Assembly (NCBI RefSeq): GCF_904067045.1 | Contig: NZ_CAJFDC010000036.1 | Span: 822,001-886,000 of the forward strand | Source: Pseudomonas sp. FEN | GTDB taxonomy: Bacteria; Pseudomonadota; Gammaproteobacteria; Pseudomonadales; Pseudomonadaceae | Direction: 5' to 3' | Length of the DNA stretch: 64,000 nt | Part shown: piece by piece, positions 1 through 9,047 of the stretch | How the letters are laid out: each line of letters starts with the position of its first letter | Position numbering within the stretch: position 1 is the stretch's first letter | Translations under genes and position numbers: made by a program | Notes under the pieces: model-generated | The model's database searches: none | What the model saw: only the letters and a program-made list of their open reading frames with translations | What the model was told of the DNA's origin: nothing

Positions 1-8
1 TGCGTCAT
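1..8 (-). CDS. infB: infB, translation initiation factor IF-2 (first codons only)
   Basis: Only the start codon, the ACG codon and two further bases lie in the window; they read M-T-(Q), the start expected for Pseudomonas IF-2. A purine-rich ribosome binding site (GAGGAGAG) sits 6 bases upstream, and the gene follows nusA by 27 bases on the same strand, as in the conserved metY-rimP-nusA-infB operon. The identity rests on this context, because almost none of the gene is visible. Confidence 0.7.
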
Positions 9-35
9 GCACTTCTCTCCTCAGGCCGCGCCTAA

Positions 36-1517
36 TTACTCGAACCAATGGGCTCGGGCGGCCATGATCAACTTGCCGGCACGATCGTCGTCGATGCCGT
101 CGATGTCGAGCAGGTCGTCAATAGACTGCTCGGCCAGGTCTTCGCGGGTAATTACGCCGCGCACCGCCAGTTCCATCGCCAAATCCTTGTCCATGCCCTC
201 AAGCGAGAGCAGGTCTTCGGCCGGATGGGCGTCTGCCAGCTTTTCCTCAGTAGCGATGGCTTTAGTCAACAAACGATCCTTGGCCCGAGCGCGAAGCTCG
301 TTGACGGTGTCTTCGTCAAAACCATCGATGTTGAGCATTTCCTCCAACGGTACGTAGGCAATCTCTTCCAGGCTGGTAAAGCCTTCATCAACCAGTACCT
401 GCGCCAGATCTTCGTCGACTTCCAGCTCGTCGATGAAGTTGCGCAGAATGTCACCGGTCTCTGCTTGCTGCTTAGCCTGGATGTCCGATTCGGTCATCAC
501 GTTCAAGGTCCAGCCGGTCAACTGGCTGGCCAGACGCACGTTCTGACCACCGCGACCAATGGCCTGGGCCAGATTGTCCGCGCCGACGGCGATGTCCATC
601 GCGTGGGCATCCTCGTCAACGATAATTGCCGCGACTTCCGCCGGCGACATGGCGTTGATCACGAACTGCGCCGGGTTGTCGTCCCACAGGACGATGTCCA
701 CGCGCTCGCCGCCCAACTCGCCGGAGACGGCCTGGACGCGCGAACCACGCATACCAATGCACGCGCCTTGCGGGTCGATGCGTTTGTCCTTGGAGCGGAC
801 CGCGATCTTGGCACGCGAGCCCGGGTCACGGGACGCCGCCATTACTTCGATCAGGCCTTCGGCGATTTCCGGCACTTCGATACGGAACAGCTCGATCAGC
901 ATTTCCGGCGCGGTACGCGACAGGATCAACTGCGGGCCGCGGTTCTCGGTACGGATTTCCTTGAGCAGGGCGCGAACGCGGACACCGACGCGGAAAGTCT
1001 CGCGGGAAATGATGTCCTCGCGGGCCAGCAGCGCTTCGGCGTTGTTACCCAGGTCAACGATGACGTTGTCACGGGTGACTTTCTTCACGGTGCCGGAGAT
1101 GATTTCCCCCAGACGCTCGCGATAGGCGTCGACGACCTGTGCGCGCTCGGCTTCGCGAACCTTCTGCACAATGACTTGCTTGGCGGTCTGAGCGGCGATG
1201 CGACCGAACTCGATGGACTCGATCTTTTCCTCGACGACGTCGCCAACCTTGGCACCCGGATGGGTCAGCGCGACCTTGCTTGGCCAGGTCTCGATCGCCG
1301 GATCATCAAGATCGGCTTCCTCGACGACCGTCCAGCGACGGAAAGTCTCGTAGGCACCGGTGTGGCGGTTGATTTCCACACGCAGGTCCACATCGTCTTC
1401 AAAACGCTTCTTGGTAGCGGTCGCCAGAGCAATCTCCAGCGCCTCAAAAATCACGCTTGCCGGTACACCCTTTTCGTTGGATACCGACTCAACAACCAGC
1501 AATACTTCTTTGCTCAT
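36..1517 (-). CDS. nusA: NusA, transcription termination/antitermination factor
   Basis: Encodes 493 aa, the normal length for gammaproteobacterial NusA, which binds RNA polymerase and nascent RNA and modulates pausing, termination and antitermination. The order is an N-terminal polymerase-binding domain (1-125), an S1 domain (about 135-200, starting near GEIISGTVKKV), two KH domains (about 200-345, with the second GxxG near AIGRGGQNVRLA), then two C-terminal acidic repeats (about 365-425 and 440-490) typical of Proteobacteria. The start MSKEVLLVVESV was chosen; an upstream in-frame GTG-type extension of 7 codons is not conserved in the family. It is downstream of rimP and upstream of infB in one operon. 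Confidence 0.97.
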   Translation of the reverse strand: MSKEVLLVVESVSNEKGVPASVIFEALEIALATATKKRFEDDVDLRVEINRHTGAYETFRRWTVVEEADLDDPAIETWPSKVALTHPGAKVGDVVEEKIESIEFGRIAAQTAKQVIVQKVREAERAQVVDAYRERLGEIISGTVKKVTRDNVIVDLGNNAEALLAREDIISRETFRVGVRVRALLKEIRTENRGPQLILSRTAPEMLIELFRIEVPEIAEGLIEVMAASRDPGSRAKIAVRSKDKRIDPQGACIGMRGSRVQAVSGELGGERVDIVLWDDNPAQFVINAMSPAEVAAIIVDEDAHAMDIAVGADNLAQAIGRGGQNVRLASQLTGWTLNVMTESDIQAKQQAETGDILRNFIDELEVDEDLAQVLVDEGFTSLEEIAYVPLEEMLNIDGFDEDTVNELRARAKDRLLTKAIATEEKLADAHPAEDLLSLEGMDKDLAMELAVRGVITREDLAEQSIDDLLDIDGIDDDRAGKLIMAARAHWFE

Positions 1518-1564
1518 CGTACGCCTCGCCTTTCGCAAGCCATTGGATCCGCGGGATCCGCGTC

Positions 1565-2023
1565 TCAGTCAAAACTGGGAATAATGTTGGCCTTGTCGAT
1601 CAAATCGATCGGCAACAGGAATTCATGGTCTTCCACCTGCACCACGACATCCTGTTCTTCCACTCCGCGCAGAAGGCCCTGAAAATTACGTCGACCTTCG
1701 AAAGGCGAGCGCAACTTTATCTTCACTTGTTCGCCGGCATGCGAGGCAAACTGTTCAAGGGTGAACAGCGGGCGTTCCATGCCAGGAGAGGAAACCTCAA
1801 GGGTGTATTCATTGGTGATGGGGTCTTCGACATCCAACACACCGCTGATCTGGCGGCTGACGATGGCACAGTCGTCCACCAGCACACCGCCTTCTTTATC
1901 GATATAAACGCGCAACACGGAATGGCGACCTTGAGCTGAATACTCAATACCCCAGCATTCATAGCCAAGGGCCACGACCACCGGGGCCAACAAGGCCTGC
2001 AACTGTTCTAGCTTGCTCGACAC
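1565..2023 (-). CDS. rimP: RimP, ribosome maturation factor (30S assembly)
   Basis: A 152-aa protein needed for maturation of the 30S ribosomal subunit. It has the RimP N-terminal domain (LLAPVVVALGYECWGIEY, DDCAIVSRQISGVLD) followed by the small Sm-like C-terminal domain (SPFEGRRNFQGLLRGVEEQDVVV). The GTG start giving (M)SSKLEQLQ matches the usual family start; a longer in-frame ORF begins 15 codons earlier at 2068 but runs into the upstream terminator region. It precedes nusA by 47 bases. It is probably transcribed from the tRNA-fMet promoter by readthrough of two terminator-like hairpins. Confidence 0.96.
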   Translation of the reverse strand: MSSKLEQLQALLAPVVVALGYECWGIEYSAQGRHSVLRVYIDKEGGVLVDDCAIVSRQISGVLDVEDPITNEYTLEVSSPGMERPLFTLEQFASHAGEQVKIKLRSPFEGRRNFQGLLRGVEEQDVVVQVEDHEFLLPIDLIDKANIIPSFD

Positions 2024-2063
2024 CTGAACCCCCTCGTGCATCTCTGTGCATGCTATTGAAATA

Positions 2064-2088
2064 AACAAAAAATGGGCGAATCGCCCAT
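2064..2088 (-). terminator. Terminator-like hairpin upstream of rimP
   Basis: On the minus strand an 8-bp stem, ATGGGCGA / TCGCCCAT with a one-base loop, is followed by a run of Ts. It lies just before rimP and after tRNA-fMet, so it may act as an attenuator that sets how much of the tRNA transcript continues into rimP-nusA-infB. Confidence 0.6.
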
Positions 2089-2133
2089 CCCTGAAACGCC
2101 GTCGAACAGCGGCGTATAAAGTACCCAGCCAAC

Positions 2134-2155
2134 AAAAAGCCCCTGAAAAGGGGCT
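2134..2155 (-). terminator. Rho-independent terminator after tRNA-fMet
   Basis: On the minus strand AGCCCC / GGGGCT stems with an A/T-rich loop are followed by TTTTTG, starting 11 bases past the tRNA 3' end. This is a good intrinsic terminator for the tRNA. Partial readthrough would feed rimP. Confidence 0.8.
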
Positions 2156-2165
2156 CCGCTAAAAC

Positions 2166-2242
<77 letters not shown>

Positions 2243-2303
2243 ACAAAGCTGGGGCGGAAGTATACGACCGATCCCTTACAGGGTCAATGTAACCTTCCAC
2301 CTA

Positions 2304-2327
2304 CAAGAAAGCCCGCAACAGCGGGCT
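2304..2327 (-). terminator. Rho-independent terminator after tRNA-Leu
   Basis: The perfect 7-bp stem AGCCCGC / GCGGGCT with a 4-base loop is followed by TTTCTTG on the minus strand. It lies 12 bases after the tRNA-Leu 3' end and separates it from the tRNA-fMet unit. Confidence 0.8.
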
Positions 2328-2338
2328 CTCCTGATAAT

Positions 2339-2424
2339 TGGTACCGAGAAGGGGACTCGAACCCCTACACCCTATGGGCACAACCACCTCAAGGTTGCGT
2401 GTCTACCAATTCCACCACCTCGGC
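2339..2424 (-). tRNA. tRNA-Leu (GAG)
   Basis: An 86-nt class II tRNA with a long variable arm and encoded CCA. The acceptor stem is GCCGAGG, with a short mismatch region against TCTCGGT; the anticodon loop is CTTGAGG (anticodon GAG); the T arm contains GGTTCGAGTCC. It sits 30 bases after secG, as in other Pseudomonas. Confidence 0.96.
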
Positions 2425-2453
2425 AATACAACGTTTACAGCATGGAACCCATT

Positions 2454-2834
2454 TTACTTCTGCTCTGGAGCTTTGGGTACATCAGTCGGTGAGGCCGACT
2501 TCTGCTCCTGGAGCACCGGTACATCGTCAGATGCCGGTTTTTGCTTCGGTACTTCCAACACCGCTGGGTTTGGCAAACCTACTTGAGTCAGCTCATGAGC
2601 TTTCTCTTTAGCAAAGTAACCTAACCCCAAGCTGGTTATGAAGAAACCTGCGGCAAGTATAGCAGTAAACTTACTCAGAAAGGTAGAGGAACCTTGGCTT
2701 CCGAACACAGTATTTGAAGCACCTGCTCCGAAAGACGCACCAGCGTCCGCACCTTTACCCTGTTGCAGCAATACCAGAGCGACAACGCCCAGGGCACCCA
2801 ACAGATGAAGAACGACTACGACTGTTTCCAGCAT
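2454..2834 (-). CDS. secG: SecG, protein translocase subunit
   Basis: A 126-aa inner-membrane subunit of the SecYEG translocon. Two membrane segments are visible, near residues 2-20 (VVVVLHLLGALGVVALVLL) and 50-75 (FTAILAAGFFITSLGLGYF), with the typical QQGKGADAGASFGAGAS linker. The C-terminal tail is acidic and Pro/Lys/Gln-rich, as in other pseudomonads. The start MLETVVVV was chosen; it follows tpiA by 4 bases, so the two are almost certainly cotranscribed. Confidence 0.95.
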   Translation of the reverse strand: MLETVVVVLHLLGALGVVALVLLQQGKGADAGASFGAGASNTVFGSQGSSTFLSKFTAILAAGFFITSLGLGYFAKEKAHELTQVGLPNPAVLEVPKQKPASDDVPVLQEQKSASPTDVPKAPEQK

Positions 2835-2838
2835 TTTT

Positions 2839-3594
2839 TCAGTTTCCCGCGGCGCGACAGATCGCACCGAACTCATCTGCATTCAGGGACGCTCCACCAA
2901 TGAGCCCCCCATCGATATCCGGCATGCCGAACAGTTCGACCGCATTGGCCGCCTTCACGCTGCCGCCGTATAGAAGCCGCACACCTTGCGCGACCTCAGA
3001 ATTCTCTGCCGCCAACTGCGCGCGAATGGCGGCGTGCACATCCTGCGCTTGTTGCGGCGAAGCTGTCAGCCCAGTGCCAATGGCCCAGACCGGTTCGTAA
3101 GCGATGACAGCCTTGGCAAAAGCGCCGACACCCAGCTCCTCGATAATGCTACCCAGCTGACGCGAAACCACTTCGAGCGTCTTGCCGGCCTCACGCTGCT
3201 CCAGGGTTTCCCCGACACAGAGCACCGGAACCAAGCCACAAGCCTGCGCTGCCGCAAACTTGCGATTAAGGGTACGATCCGACTCGCCCATGATCAGGCG
3301 ACGCTCGGAATGCCCTACCAACACCAGGGAACACCCCGCATCGAGCAACTGACTCGGTGCAATCTCACCGGTCAGGGCACCCTGCATGGATTCCACCGCG
3401 GAGTTCTGCGCGCCGATCAAAATCGACTTGCCCTTCAAGCCTTCAACCACTTGGCTGATATGCAGGCATGGCGGAAACACCGCCACGTCAACACCACTCG
3501 GCAAGGCCAGGTTACGCAGCCCCTTGATCAGCTCGACGACGCTGGCGCGGGTACCGTGCATCTTCCAGTTACCAGCTACCATTGGGCGACGCAT
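2839..3594 (-). CDS. tpiA: Triosephosphate isomerase
   Basis: A 251-aa cytoplasmic TIM-barrel enzyme interconverting dihydroxyacetone phosphate and glyceraldehyde 3-phosphate. Visible motifs are N-terminal VAGNWKMHG (Asn/Lys of the active site), VGHSERR (catalytic His) and AYEPVWAIGTG (catalytic Glu plus flexible loop), then the phosphate-binding LLYGGSVK and GGLIGGASL. It lies between glmM and secG on the same strand, the conserved Pseudomonas order. Confidence 0.98.
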   Translation of the reverse strand: MRRPMVAGNWKMHGTRASVVELIKGLRNLALPSGVDVAVFPPCLHISQVVEGLKGKSILIGAQNSAVESMQGALTGEIAPSQLLDAGCSLVLVGHSERRLIMGESDRTLNRKFAAAQACGLVPVLCVGETLEQREAGKTLEVVSRQLGSIIEELGVGAFAKAVIAYEPVWAIGTGLTASPQQAQDVHAAIRAQLAAENSEVAQGVRLLYGGSVKAANAVELFGMPDIDGGLIGGASLNADEFGAICRAAGN

Positions 3595-3660
3595 GCTGTA
3601 CCTCGCAGGTCAAAGTGGGCGCAGATGTTACCCAACCACATCCTCACTGGCAAGCCGAAA

Positions 3661-4998
3661 TCAGGCGCAAACTTCAGTCACCAGTTTTGCCAGCGCATCG
3701 GCATGCCCACGAACCGTCGCTTCGTCTTCGCCCTCAACCATCACTCGCACCAGCGGCTCGGTGCCGGACTTGCGCAACAGCACGCGCCCGCGACCGTTCA
3801 TGGCCTGGGTGACACGTTCGCACGCCTGCACCACTTCCGGGTGCTTGACCGGGTCGATGCCGCCGCCGAAACGCACATTGACCAGCACCTGCGGACATTT
3901 GCGCAGCGCCTGGCGCGCCTGGGCCAGGCTTTCACCACGCCGACGCAGCGCCATCAAGGTCTGCAGTGCCGCAATGATCGCGTCGCCGGTGGAGTTGTGA
4001 TTCAGACAAAGAATATGTCCGGAATTTTCCCCACCCACCAGCCAGTTGCGCTCCAACAGCTCGGCAATCACATAGCGGTCGCCGACATTGGCACGCACGA
4101 AAGGAATGTCCAGCTCCTTGAAGGCCAGCTCAAGACCCAGGTTGCTCATCAAGGTACCGACCACGCCGCCATTGAGCTTGCCGCGCTCGGCCATATCCCG
4201 GGCAATGATGAACACCAACTCGTCGCCATCGACCACGGTGCCGGTGTGATCGACCATCAGCACCCGGTCGCCATCACCGTCGAAGGCGATCCCCAGATCC
4301 GCCTGCTCAGCCAGCACCGCCGCCTGCAGCGCCTGCATGTGCGTCGAACCGCAGTTGTCATTGATGTTCAGGCCATTGGGCGCCGCCGACAGCGCCGTGA
4401 CCTGCGCGCCCAGTTCACGGAACACACTCGGCGCGACCTTGTAGGTGGCACCGTGAGCACAGTCGATGACCAGTTTCAGGCCCGCCAGATTGGTCCCCGT
4501 CGGCACACTGCTCTTGCAGAATTCGATGTAGCGACCGGCCGCATCATTGATGCGCGAGACCTTGCCGAGCTTTTCCGACTCGACCACGGTCATTGGCGCA
4601 TCGAGCAACTCCTCGATCATCAGCTCGACATCATCCGGCAGCTTGGTGCCCTCGCCGGAGAAAAACTTGATGCCGTTGTCGTCATGAGGATTGTGCGAAG
4701 CACTGATCACGATCCCGGCCTCGGCATGGAAGGTCCGGGTCAGGTAGGCGATGGCCGGCGTCGGCATCGGCCCCAGCAACAGCACATCGGCGCCGGCGGC
4801 GGAAAGACCGGCTTCCAGGGCGGACTCGAACATATAGCCGGAGATCCGCGTGTCCTTGCCCACCAGCACCCGGCAAGCACCCAGCTTGCGGAACGCCATG
4901 CCGGCGGCCCAACCGAGCTTGAGCATGAAGTCCGGGGTGATTGGGTACTGCCCTACGCGCCCACGAATACCGTCGGTGCCGAAGTATTTTTTCTTCAT
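3661..4998 (-). CDS. glmM: Phosphoglucosamine mutase
   Basis: A 445-aa enzyme converting glucosamine-6-phosphate to glucosamine-1-phosphate for UDP-GlcNAc, peptidoglycan and LPS synthesis. The start MKKKYFGTDGIRGRVG is characteristic; an 11-codon upstream extension was rejected. The phosphoserine loop ISASHNPHDDNG (about residue 100), the metal-binding AFDGDGDRV (about 240), the sugar-binding GGENSGH (about 325) and the C-terminal phosphate site RKSGTEPLVRVMVEG are all present. folP ends 16 bases upstream; tpiA follows after 66 bases. Confidence 0.98.
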   Translation of the reverse strand: MKKKYFGTDGIRGRVGQYPITPDFMLKLGWAAGMAFRKLGACRVLVGKDTRISGYMFESALEAGLSAAGADVLLLGPMPTPAIAYLTRTFHAEAGIVISASHNPHDDNGIKFFSGEGTKLPDDVELMIEELLDAPMTVVESEKLGKVSRINDAAGRYIEFCKSSVPTGTNLAGLKLVIDCAHGATYKVAPSVFRELGAQVTALSAAPNGLNINDNCGSTHMQALQAAVLAEQADLGIAFDGDGDRVLMVDHTGTVVDGDELVFIIARDMAERGKLNGGVVGTLMSNLGLELAFKELDIPFVRANVGDRYVIAELLERNWLVGGENSGHILCLNHNSTGDAIIAALQTLMALRRRGESLAQARQALRKCPQVLVNVRFGGGIDPVKHPEVVQACERVTQAMNGRGRVLLRKSGTEPLVRVMVEGEDEATVRGHADALAKLVTEVCA

Positions 4999-5014
4999 CA
5001 GTGCTCCATCGTTC

Positions 5015-5866
5015 TTATTGCGCAGCGTCAACGGCAGCGATCATGCGCACCACGTCAACCGTTTCGGCGACATCGTGCACGCGAAGAATTCGCGCCCCTT
5101 TGCCCATCGCCAAAGCAGCCAGGGCCAGGCCGCCATAAAGGCGCTCACCGACCGGGCGACCCAGGGCCTGCCCTATCATGCTCTTTCGCGAGACGCCGAC
5201 CAACAAGGGCCGGCCCAGGGCGTGCAACGCCTCCATGTGTTTGAACAGACTCAGGTTATGCGCCAGGGTTTTGGCAAAGCCGAACCCCGGGTCGAGCACG
5301 ATCCGCTCGGTCGCGATACCCGCCGACGCACACAAGGCCATACGCTCGGCGAGAAAATCCACCACCTCGCGCGTCACGTCGGCGTAGTGCGGATTGTCCT
5401 GCATATTGCCCGGCTCGCCGAGCATGTGCATCAGACAGACCGGCAGCCCCGTCGCCGCGGCGGCCTCCAGGGCCCCCTCACGCCGCAGTGAGCGCACGTC
5501 ATTGATCAACCCCGCGCCCAGCCGGGCACTTTCAAGCATGACCGCTGGCGTGGAGGTATCCACCGAGATGATCACATCCAGTTCCCGGTGAATACGCTCG
5601 ACCACCGGCGCGACACGCTCCAGTTCCTCAAGGGCGGAGACCACGGGAGCGCCGGGACGCGTCGACTCGCCGCCGATATCGATCAGCGTGGCGCCGGCTT
5701 CGACCATTGCCCGGGCATGGCTCAGCGCCGCCTCCAGGTGATTGAAGCGACCGCCATCGGAGAAGGAGTCGGGAGTGACGTTGAGAATACCCATGACATG
5801 CGTCTGGGCCAAATCAAGAACCCGGTTGCCGCAAGGCAACCGGGTCGAGGACTGAACAGAAGTCAT
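5015..5866 (-). CDS. folP: Dihydropteroate synthase
   Basis: A 283-aa folate-pathway enzyme joining p-aminobenzoate to dihydropterin pyrophosphate, the sulfonamide target. Signature stretches are MGILNVTPDSFSDGG near residue 25, DIGGESTRPGA near 62, and downstream LINDVRSL, DPGFGFAKT and VGVSRKSMIG. It follows ftsH by 8 bases and precedes glmM by 16, so ftsH-folP-glmM form one transcription unit, as in E. coli and other gammaproteobacteria. Confidence 0.97.
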   Translation of the reverse strand: MTSVQSSTRLPCGNRVLDLAQTHVMGILNVTPDSFSDGGRFNHLEAALSHARAMVEAGATLIDIGGESTRPGAPVVSALEELERVAPVVERIHRELDVIISVDTSTPAVMLESARLGAGLINDVRSLRREGALEAAAATGLPVCLMHMLGEPGNMQDNPHYADVTREVVDFLAERMALCASAGIATERIVLDPGFGFAKTLAHNLSLFKHMEALHALGRPLLVGVSRKSMIGQALGRPVGERLYGGLALAALAMGKGARILRVHDVAETVDVVRMIAAVDAAQ

Positions 5867-5874
5867 TTCAAACC

Positions 5875-7785
5875 TTAATGATCAGCCGCAGGACCGCCGA
5901 TCGGCGTTTCTGGTCGCTCGTTCTGGATCACCGGCGGGGTACCCGAAGTCCCCGAACCGCCTTCCCAGTCACGCGGCTCGCGTGGCGGGCGACCCGCCAT
6001 GATGTCGTCGATCTGCTCGGCATCAATGGTTTCGTACTTCATCAGCGCGTCCGCCATCGCGTCCAGCTTATCGCGGTTTTCCGTCAGGATCTGCCTGGCC
6101 GTGCCGTAGCACTGATCAATGATACTGCGCACTTCCGAATCGATCAGCTTGGCGGTTTCGCCGGAGAAGCTGGCGTTCTGACCGCCGCCGCCACGTCCCA
6201 GGAATACTTCCTGATCTTCCTCGGCATACATCAGCGGGCCCAGTTTCTCGGACAGCCCCCACTTGGTGACCATGTTCCGGGCAATCTGGCTGGCCCGCAT
6301 GATGTCGTTGGAAGCGCCGGTGGTAACACCGTCGAAACCCAGGGTCATCTCTTCGGCGATACGACCGCCGTACAGCGAGCAGATCTGGCTGATCAGCGCA
6401 CGCTTGGACAGGCTGTAGCGATCTTCTTCCGGCAGGAACATGGTCACACCCAGCGCACGCCCACGCGGGATGATCGAGACCTTGTAGACCGGATCGTGCT
6501 CGGGCACCACGCGACCGACAATCGCGTGACCGGCCTCGTGATACGCGGTGTTCTGTTTTTCCTTCTCGGACATGACCATGGATTTGCGCTCGGCGCCCAT
6601 CATGATCTTGTCTTTGGCCAGCTCGAACTCTTTCATCTCGACGATGCGTTTGCCAGCGCGCGCGGCGAACAAGGAAGCCTCGTTCACCAGGTTGGCCAGG
6701 TCGGCGCCGGAGAAGCCCGGGGTGCCCCGTGCAATCACCCCTGGCGCGACGTCGTCGCCCATCGGCACCTTGCGCATATGGACCTTGAGAATCTGCTCGC
6801 GACCACGGATATCCGGCAAGCCGACCACCACCTGGCGGTCGAAGCGACCGGGACGCAGCAGCGCCGGGTCGAGTACGTCGGGACGGTTGGTGGCGGCGAT
6901 CACGATGATGCCGTCATTCATCTCGAAACCGTCCATCTCCACCAGCAACTGGTTGAGGGTCTGTTCGCGCTCGTCGTGACCGCCGCCCATGCCGGCACCA
7001 CGATGACGACCGACCGCGTCGATTTCGTCGATGAAGATGATGCAAGGCGCGTGCTTCTTCGCCTGTTCGAACATGTCACGGACACGGCTGGCACCGACAC
7101 CGACGAACATTTCGACGAAATCGGAACCGGAAATGGTGAAGAACGGCACCTTGGCTTCGCCAGCAATGGCCTTGGCGAGCAGGGTCTTACCGGTACCCGG
7201 AGGACCGACCATCAGCACGCCGCGGGGAATCCGCCCGCCCAGGCGCTGGAACTTGCCCGGATCGCGAAGAAACTCGACCAGCTCGCCGACCTCTTCCTTG
7301 GCCTCGTCGCAACCGGCGACGTCGGCCAGGGTGGTCTTCACCTGGTCTTCCGAGAGCAGGCGCGCCTTGCTCTTGCCGAAACTCATCGGCCCGCCCTTGC
7401 CGCCCGCACCGCCCTGCATCTGGCGCATGAAGAACATGAACACCGCGATGATCACCAGGATCGGGAAACTGGCGACCAGCAACTGGGTCCAGATGCTCTG
7501 CTGTTCAGGCTGTTTGCCCTCGACCACCACGTGGTTGTCCACCAGGTCGCCGATCAGGCCGTTGTCCTGGATCGCCGGGCGAATGGTCTTGAAGCTGTCG
7601 CCATCGTTGCGCTTGCCGGTAATCACATAGCCGTCCACGGCCACGCGCTCGACTTTGCCATCCTTGACCTGCTGGATGAAGTCGGAATAGTTGAGGGTCT
7701 GTGGCTCGTTAGGACTGGAGAAGTTGTTCATCACCGTCACCAGGACAGCCGCGATGATCAACCACAGGATCAGATTCTTTGCCAT
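5875..7785 (-). CDS. ftsH: FtsH, membrane ATP-dependent zinc metalloprotease
   Basis: A 636-aa inner-membrane AAA+ protease for quality control of membrane proteins and regulators such as LpxC and RpoH. Order: first membrane segment (LILWLIIAAVLVTVM), periplasmic domain, second membrane segment (FPILVIIAVFMFFM, near 105-120), Walker A GPPGTGKT (about 195), Walker B IIFIDEID, second region of homology NRPDVLDPALLRPGRFDR, then the zinc site HEAGH (about 414). The ATG at 7785 was preferred to the TTG three codons earlier because MAKNLILW is the normal start. The C-terminal tail is Gly/Pro-rich. Confidence 0.98.
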   Translation of the reverse strand: MAKNLILWLIIAAVLVTVMNNFSSPNEPQTLNYSDFIQQVKDGKVERVAVDGYVITGKRNDGDSFKTIRPAIQDNGLIGDLVDNHVVVEGKQPEQQSIWTQLLVASFPILVIIAVFMFFMRQMQGGAGGKGGPMSFGKSKARLLSEDQVKTTLADVAGCDEAKEEVGELVEFLRDPGKFQRLGGRIPRGVLMVGPPGTGKTLLAKAIAGEAKVPFFTISGSDFVEMFVGVGASRVRDMFEQAKKHAPCIIFIDEIDAVGRHRGAGMGGGHDEREQTLNQLLVEMDGFEMNDGIIVIAATNRPDVLDPALLRPGRFDRQVVVGLPDIRGREQILKVHMRKVPMGDDVAPGVIARGTPGFSGADLANLVNEASLFAARAGKRIVEMKEFELAKDKIMMGAERKSMVMSEKEKQNTAYHEAGHAIVGRVVPEHDPVYKVSIIPRGRALGVTMFLPEEDRYSLSKRALISQICSLYGGRIAEEMTLGFDGVTTGASNDIMRASQIARNMVTKWGLSEKLGPLMYAEEDQEVFLGRGGGGQNASFSGETAKLIDSEVRSIIDQCYGTARQILTENRDKLDAMADALMKYETIDAEQIDDIMAGRPPREPRDWEGGSGTSGTPPVIQNERPETPIGGPAADH

Positions 7786-7989
7786 ATCGTTCAATTAACT
7801 ACCCTCATGAAGCGGGATCCGCTACTGGCGCGCGCTTCGCATGATATTCACCGGCATAACTTACTACATTACCTACAGATCCTGCAGGCGCCGTCTGTAA
7901 CCCTTTGTGAAACAATCTCTACACAATATGCGCTTATTCTCACAGGGCGAAATACGAAAAACCTATCGCCCCGGGCCAAAAACCTCGTT

Positions 7990-8619
7990 TCACTCACTCC
8001 GCCCACGAAAGCCACGACCCAGCAGATACTGCTCGCGGGACCGATCGCGGGAAGACGTCGGCTTGCGCGTCTGCACCTTGTCGAACTGCTTGCGCATGTT
8101 CTTGTGGTACTCGTCGAAGCCTTCGCCCTGGAAAACCTTGATCAGAAAATCACCACCTGGGCGTAGGACGCGCCCTGCGAGATCAAGTGCCAGCTCGCAA
8201 AGGAACATTGAACGCGGCATATCCACTTCAGGTGTACCACTCATATTGGGGGCCATATCGGAAATCACAAGGTCAACCTCGGAATTTCCCACCGCTTCGA
8301 GGATTTGAGCCAGCACGGCATCCTCGGTAAAGTCGCCCTTGATGAAGGTCACATCGGGGATGCTGTCCATTTCCAGGATGTCGGAGGCGATCAGGCGCCC
8401 CTGGCCACCAATCAGACGACTGGTCACCTGGGACCAACCACCCGGCGCCGCGCCGAGGTCGATCACGCTCATGCCCGGACGGATGATCCGGTCTTTTTCC
8501 TGGATCTCCAGCAATTTGTAGCTGGCACGGGAGCGGTACCCGTCTTTTTGCGCCATTTTGACGAATGGATCGTTGAAATGTTCTTTCAGCCAGTTAAGGC
8601 TAGTTTTGGAACGGGCCAC
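7990..8619 (-). CDS. rlmE: RlmE (FtsJ/RrmJ), 23S rRNA 2'-O-methyltransferase
   Basis: A 209-aa heat-shock methyltransferase that modifies U2552 of 23S rRNA. It has the Rossmann SAM site DLGAAPGGWSQ (about residue 57), the KDKE-type catalytic tetrad regions (KTSLNW..., DMAPNMSG, KVFQGEG) and FtsJ length. The GTG start giving (M)ARSKTSLNWLKEHF matches family members and has GAGG six bases upstream; an ATG four codons earlier lacks this. It is head-to-head with yhbY and followed by ftsH after about 200 bases, as in E. coli. Confidence 0.95.
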   Translation of the reverse strand: MARSKTSLNWLKEHFNDPFVKMAQKDGYRSRASYKLLEIQEKDRIIRPGMSVIDLGAAPGGWSQVTSRLIGGQGRLIASDILEMDSIPDVTFIKGDFTEDAVLAQILEAVGNSEVDLVISDMAPNMSGTPEVDMPRSMFLCELALDLAGRVLRPGGDFLIKVFQGEGFDEYHKNMRKQFDKVQTRKPTSSRDRSREQYLLGRGFRGRSE

Positions 8620-8725
8620 GGGCCACCTCAAAAAAATAGTCGAATCGCGATTAACTGGGCGGTCCCGGACGCGCTCGGGTAAACTGGCCGCCGCTTTTTA
8701 CAAGATCAGACGCAGGGGTCAGATT

Positions 8726-9034
8726 ATGCCGCTCACTCAAGAGCAGAAGAAACAGTACAAATCCATTGGCCACCATCTGAAACCAGTTTTGATCGTGGCT
8801 GACAACGGTTTGACCGAAGGTGTGTTAGCCGAGCTTGAACGCGCATTGGGCGATCATGAGCTGATCAAGATCAAGCTCAATATCCTCGACCGCGAATCGC
8901 GCCTGGAGGCCATTGCGCAACTGTGCAAGGCCGGCAAGGCGGATCTGGTGCAAGTCATCGGCAAGATGGCGCTGATCTATCGCAAGAACTTCAGCGTCAA
9001 CAAGCAACTGTCCAACGTCCATCGCTTCAAGTGA
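8726..9034 (+). CDS. yhbY: YhbY-type CRM-domain RNA-binding protein
   Basis: A 102-aa protein that is essentially a single CRM (chloroplast RNA splicing and ribosome maturation) domain, associated with pre-50S particles in bacteria. Recognisable features are IGHHLKPVLIVADNGLT (an unusual GxxG-like loop position), ELIKIKLN and the C-terminal GKMALIYRKNF. The ATG at 8726 was chosen over a long upstream extension that overlaps the rlmE start region. Transcribed divergently from rlmE. Confidence 0.93.
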   Translation: MPLTQEQKKQYKSIGHHLKPVLIVADNGLTEGVLAELERALGDHELIKIKLNILDRESRLEAIAQLCKAGKADLVQVIGKMALIYRKNFSVNKQLSNVHRFK

Positions 9035-9047
9035 CGTAAGGACCGGG

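Noticed and set aside
5878..8166. Long open frame (762 codons) opposite ftsH and rlmE
   Set aside because: Antisense to two certain genes and to the gap between them; no ribosome binding site or family resemblance.
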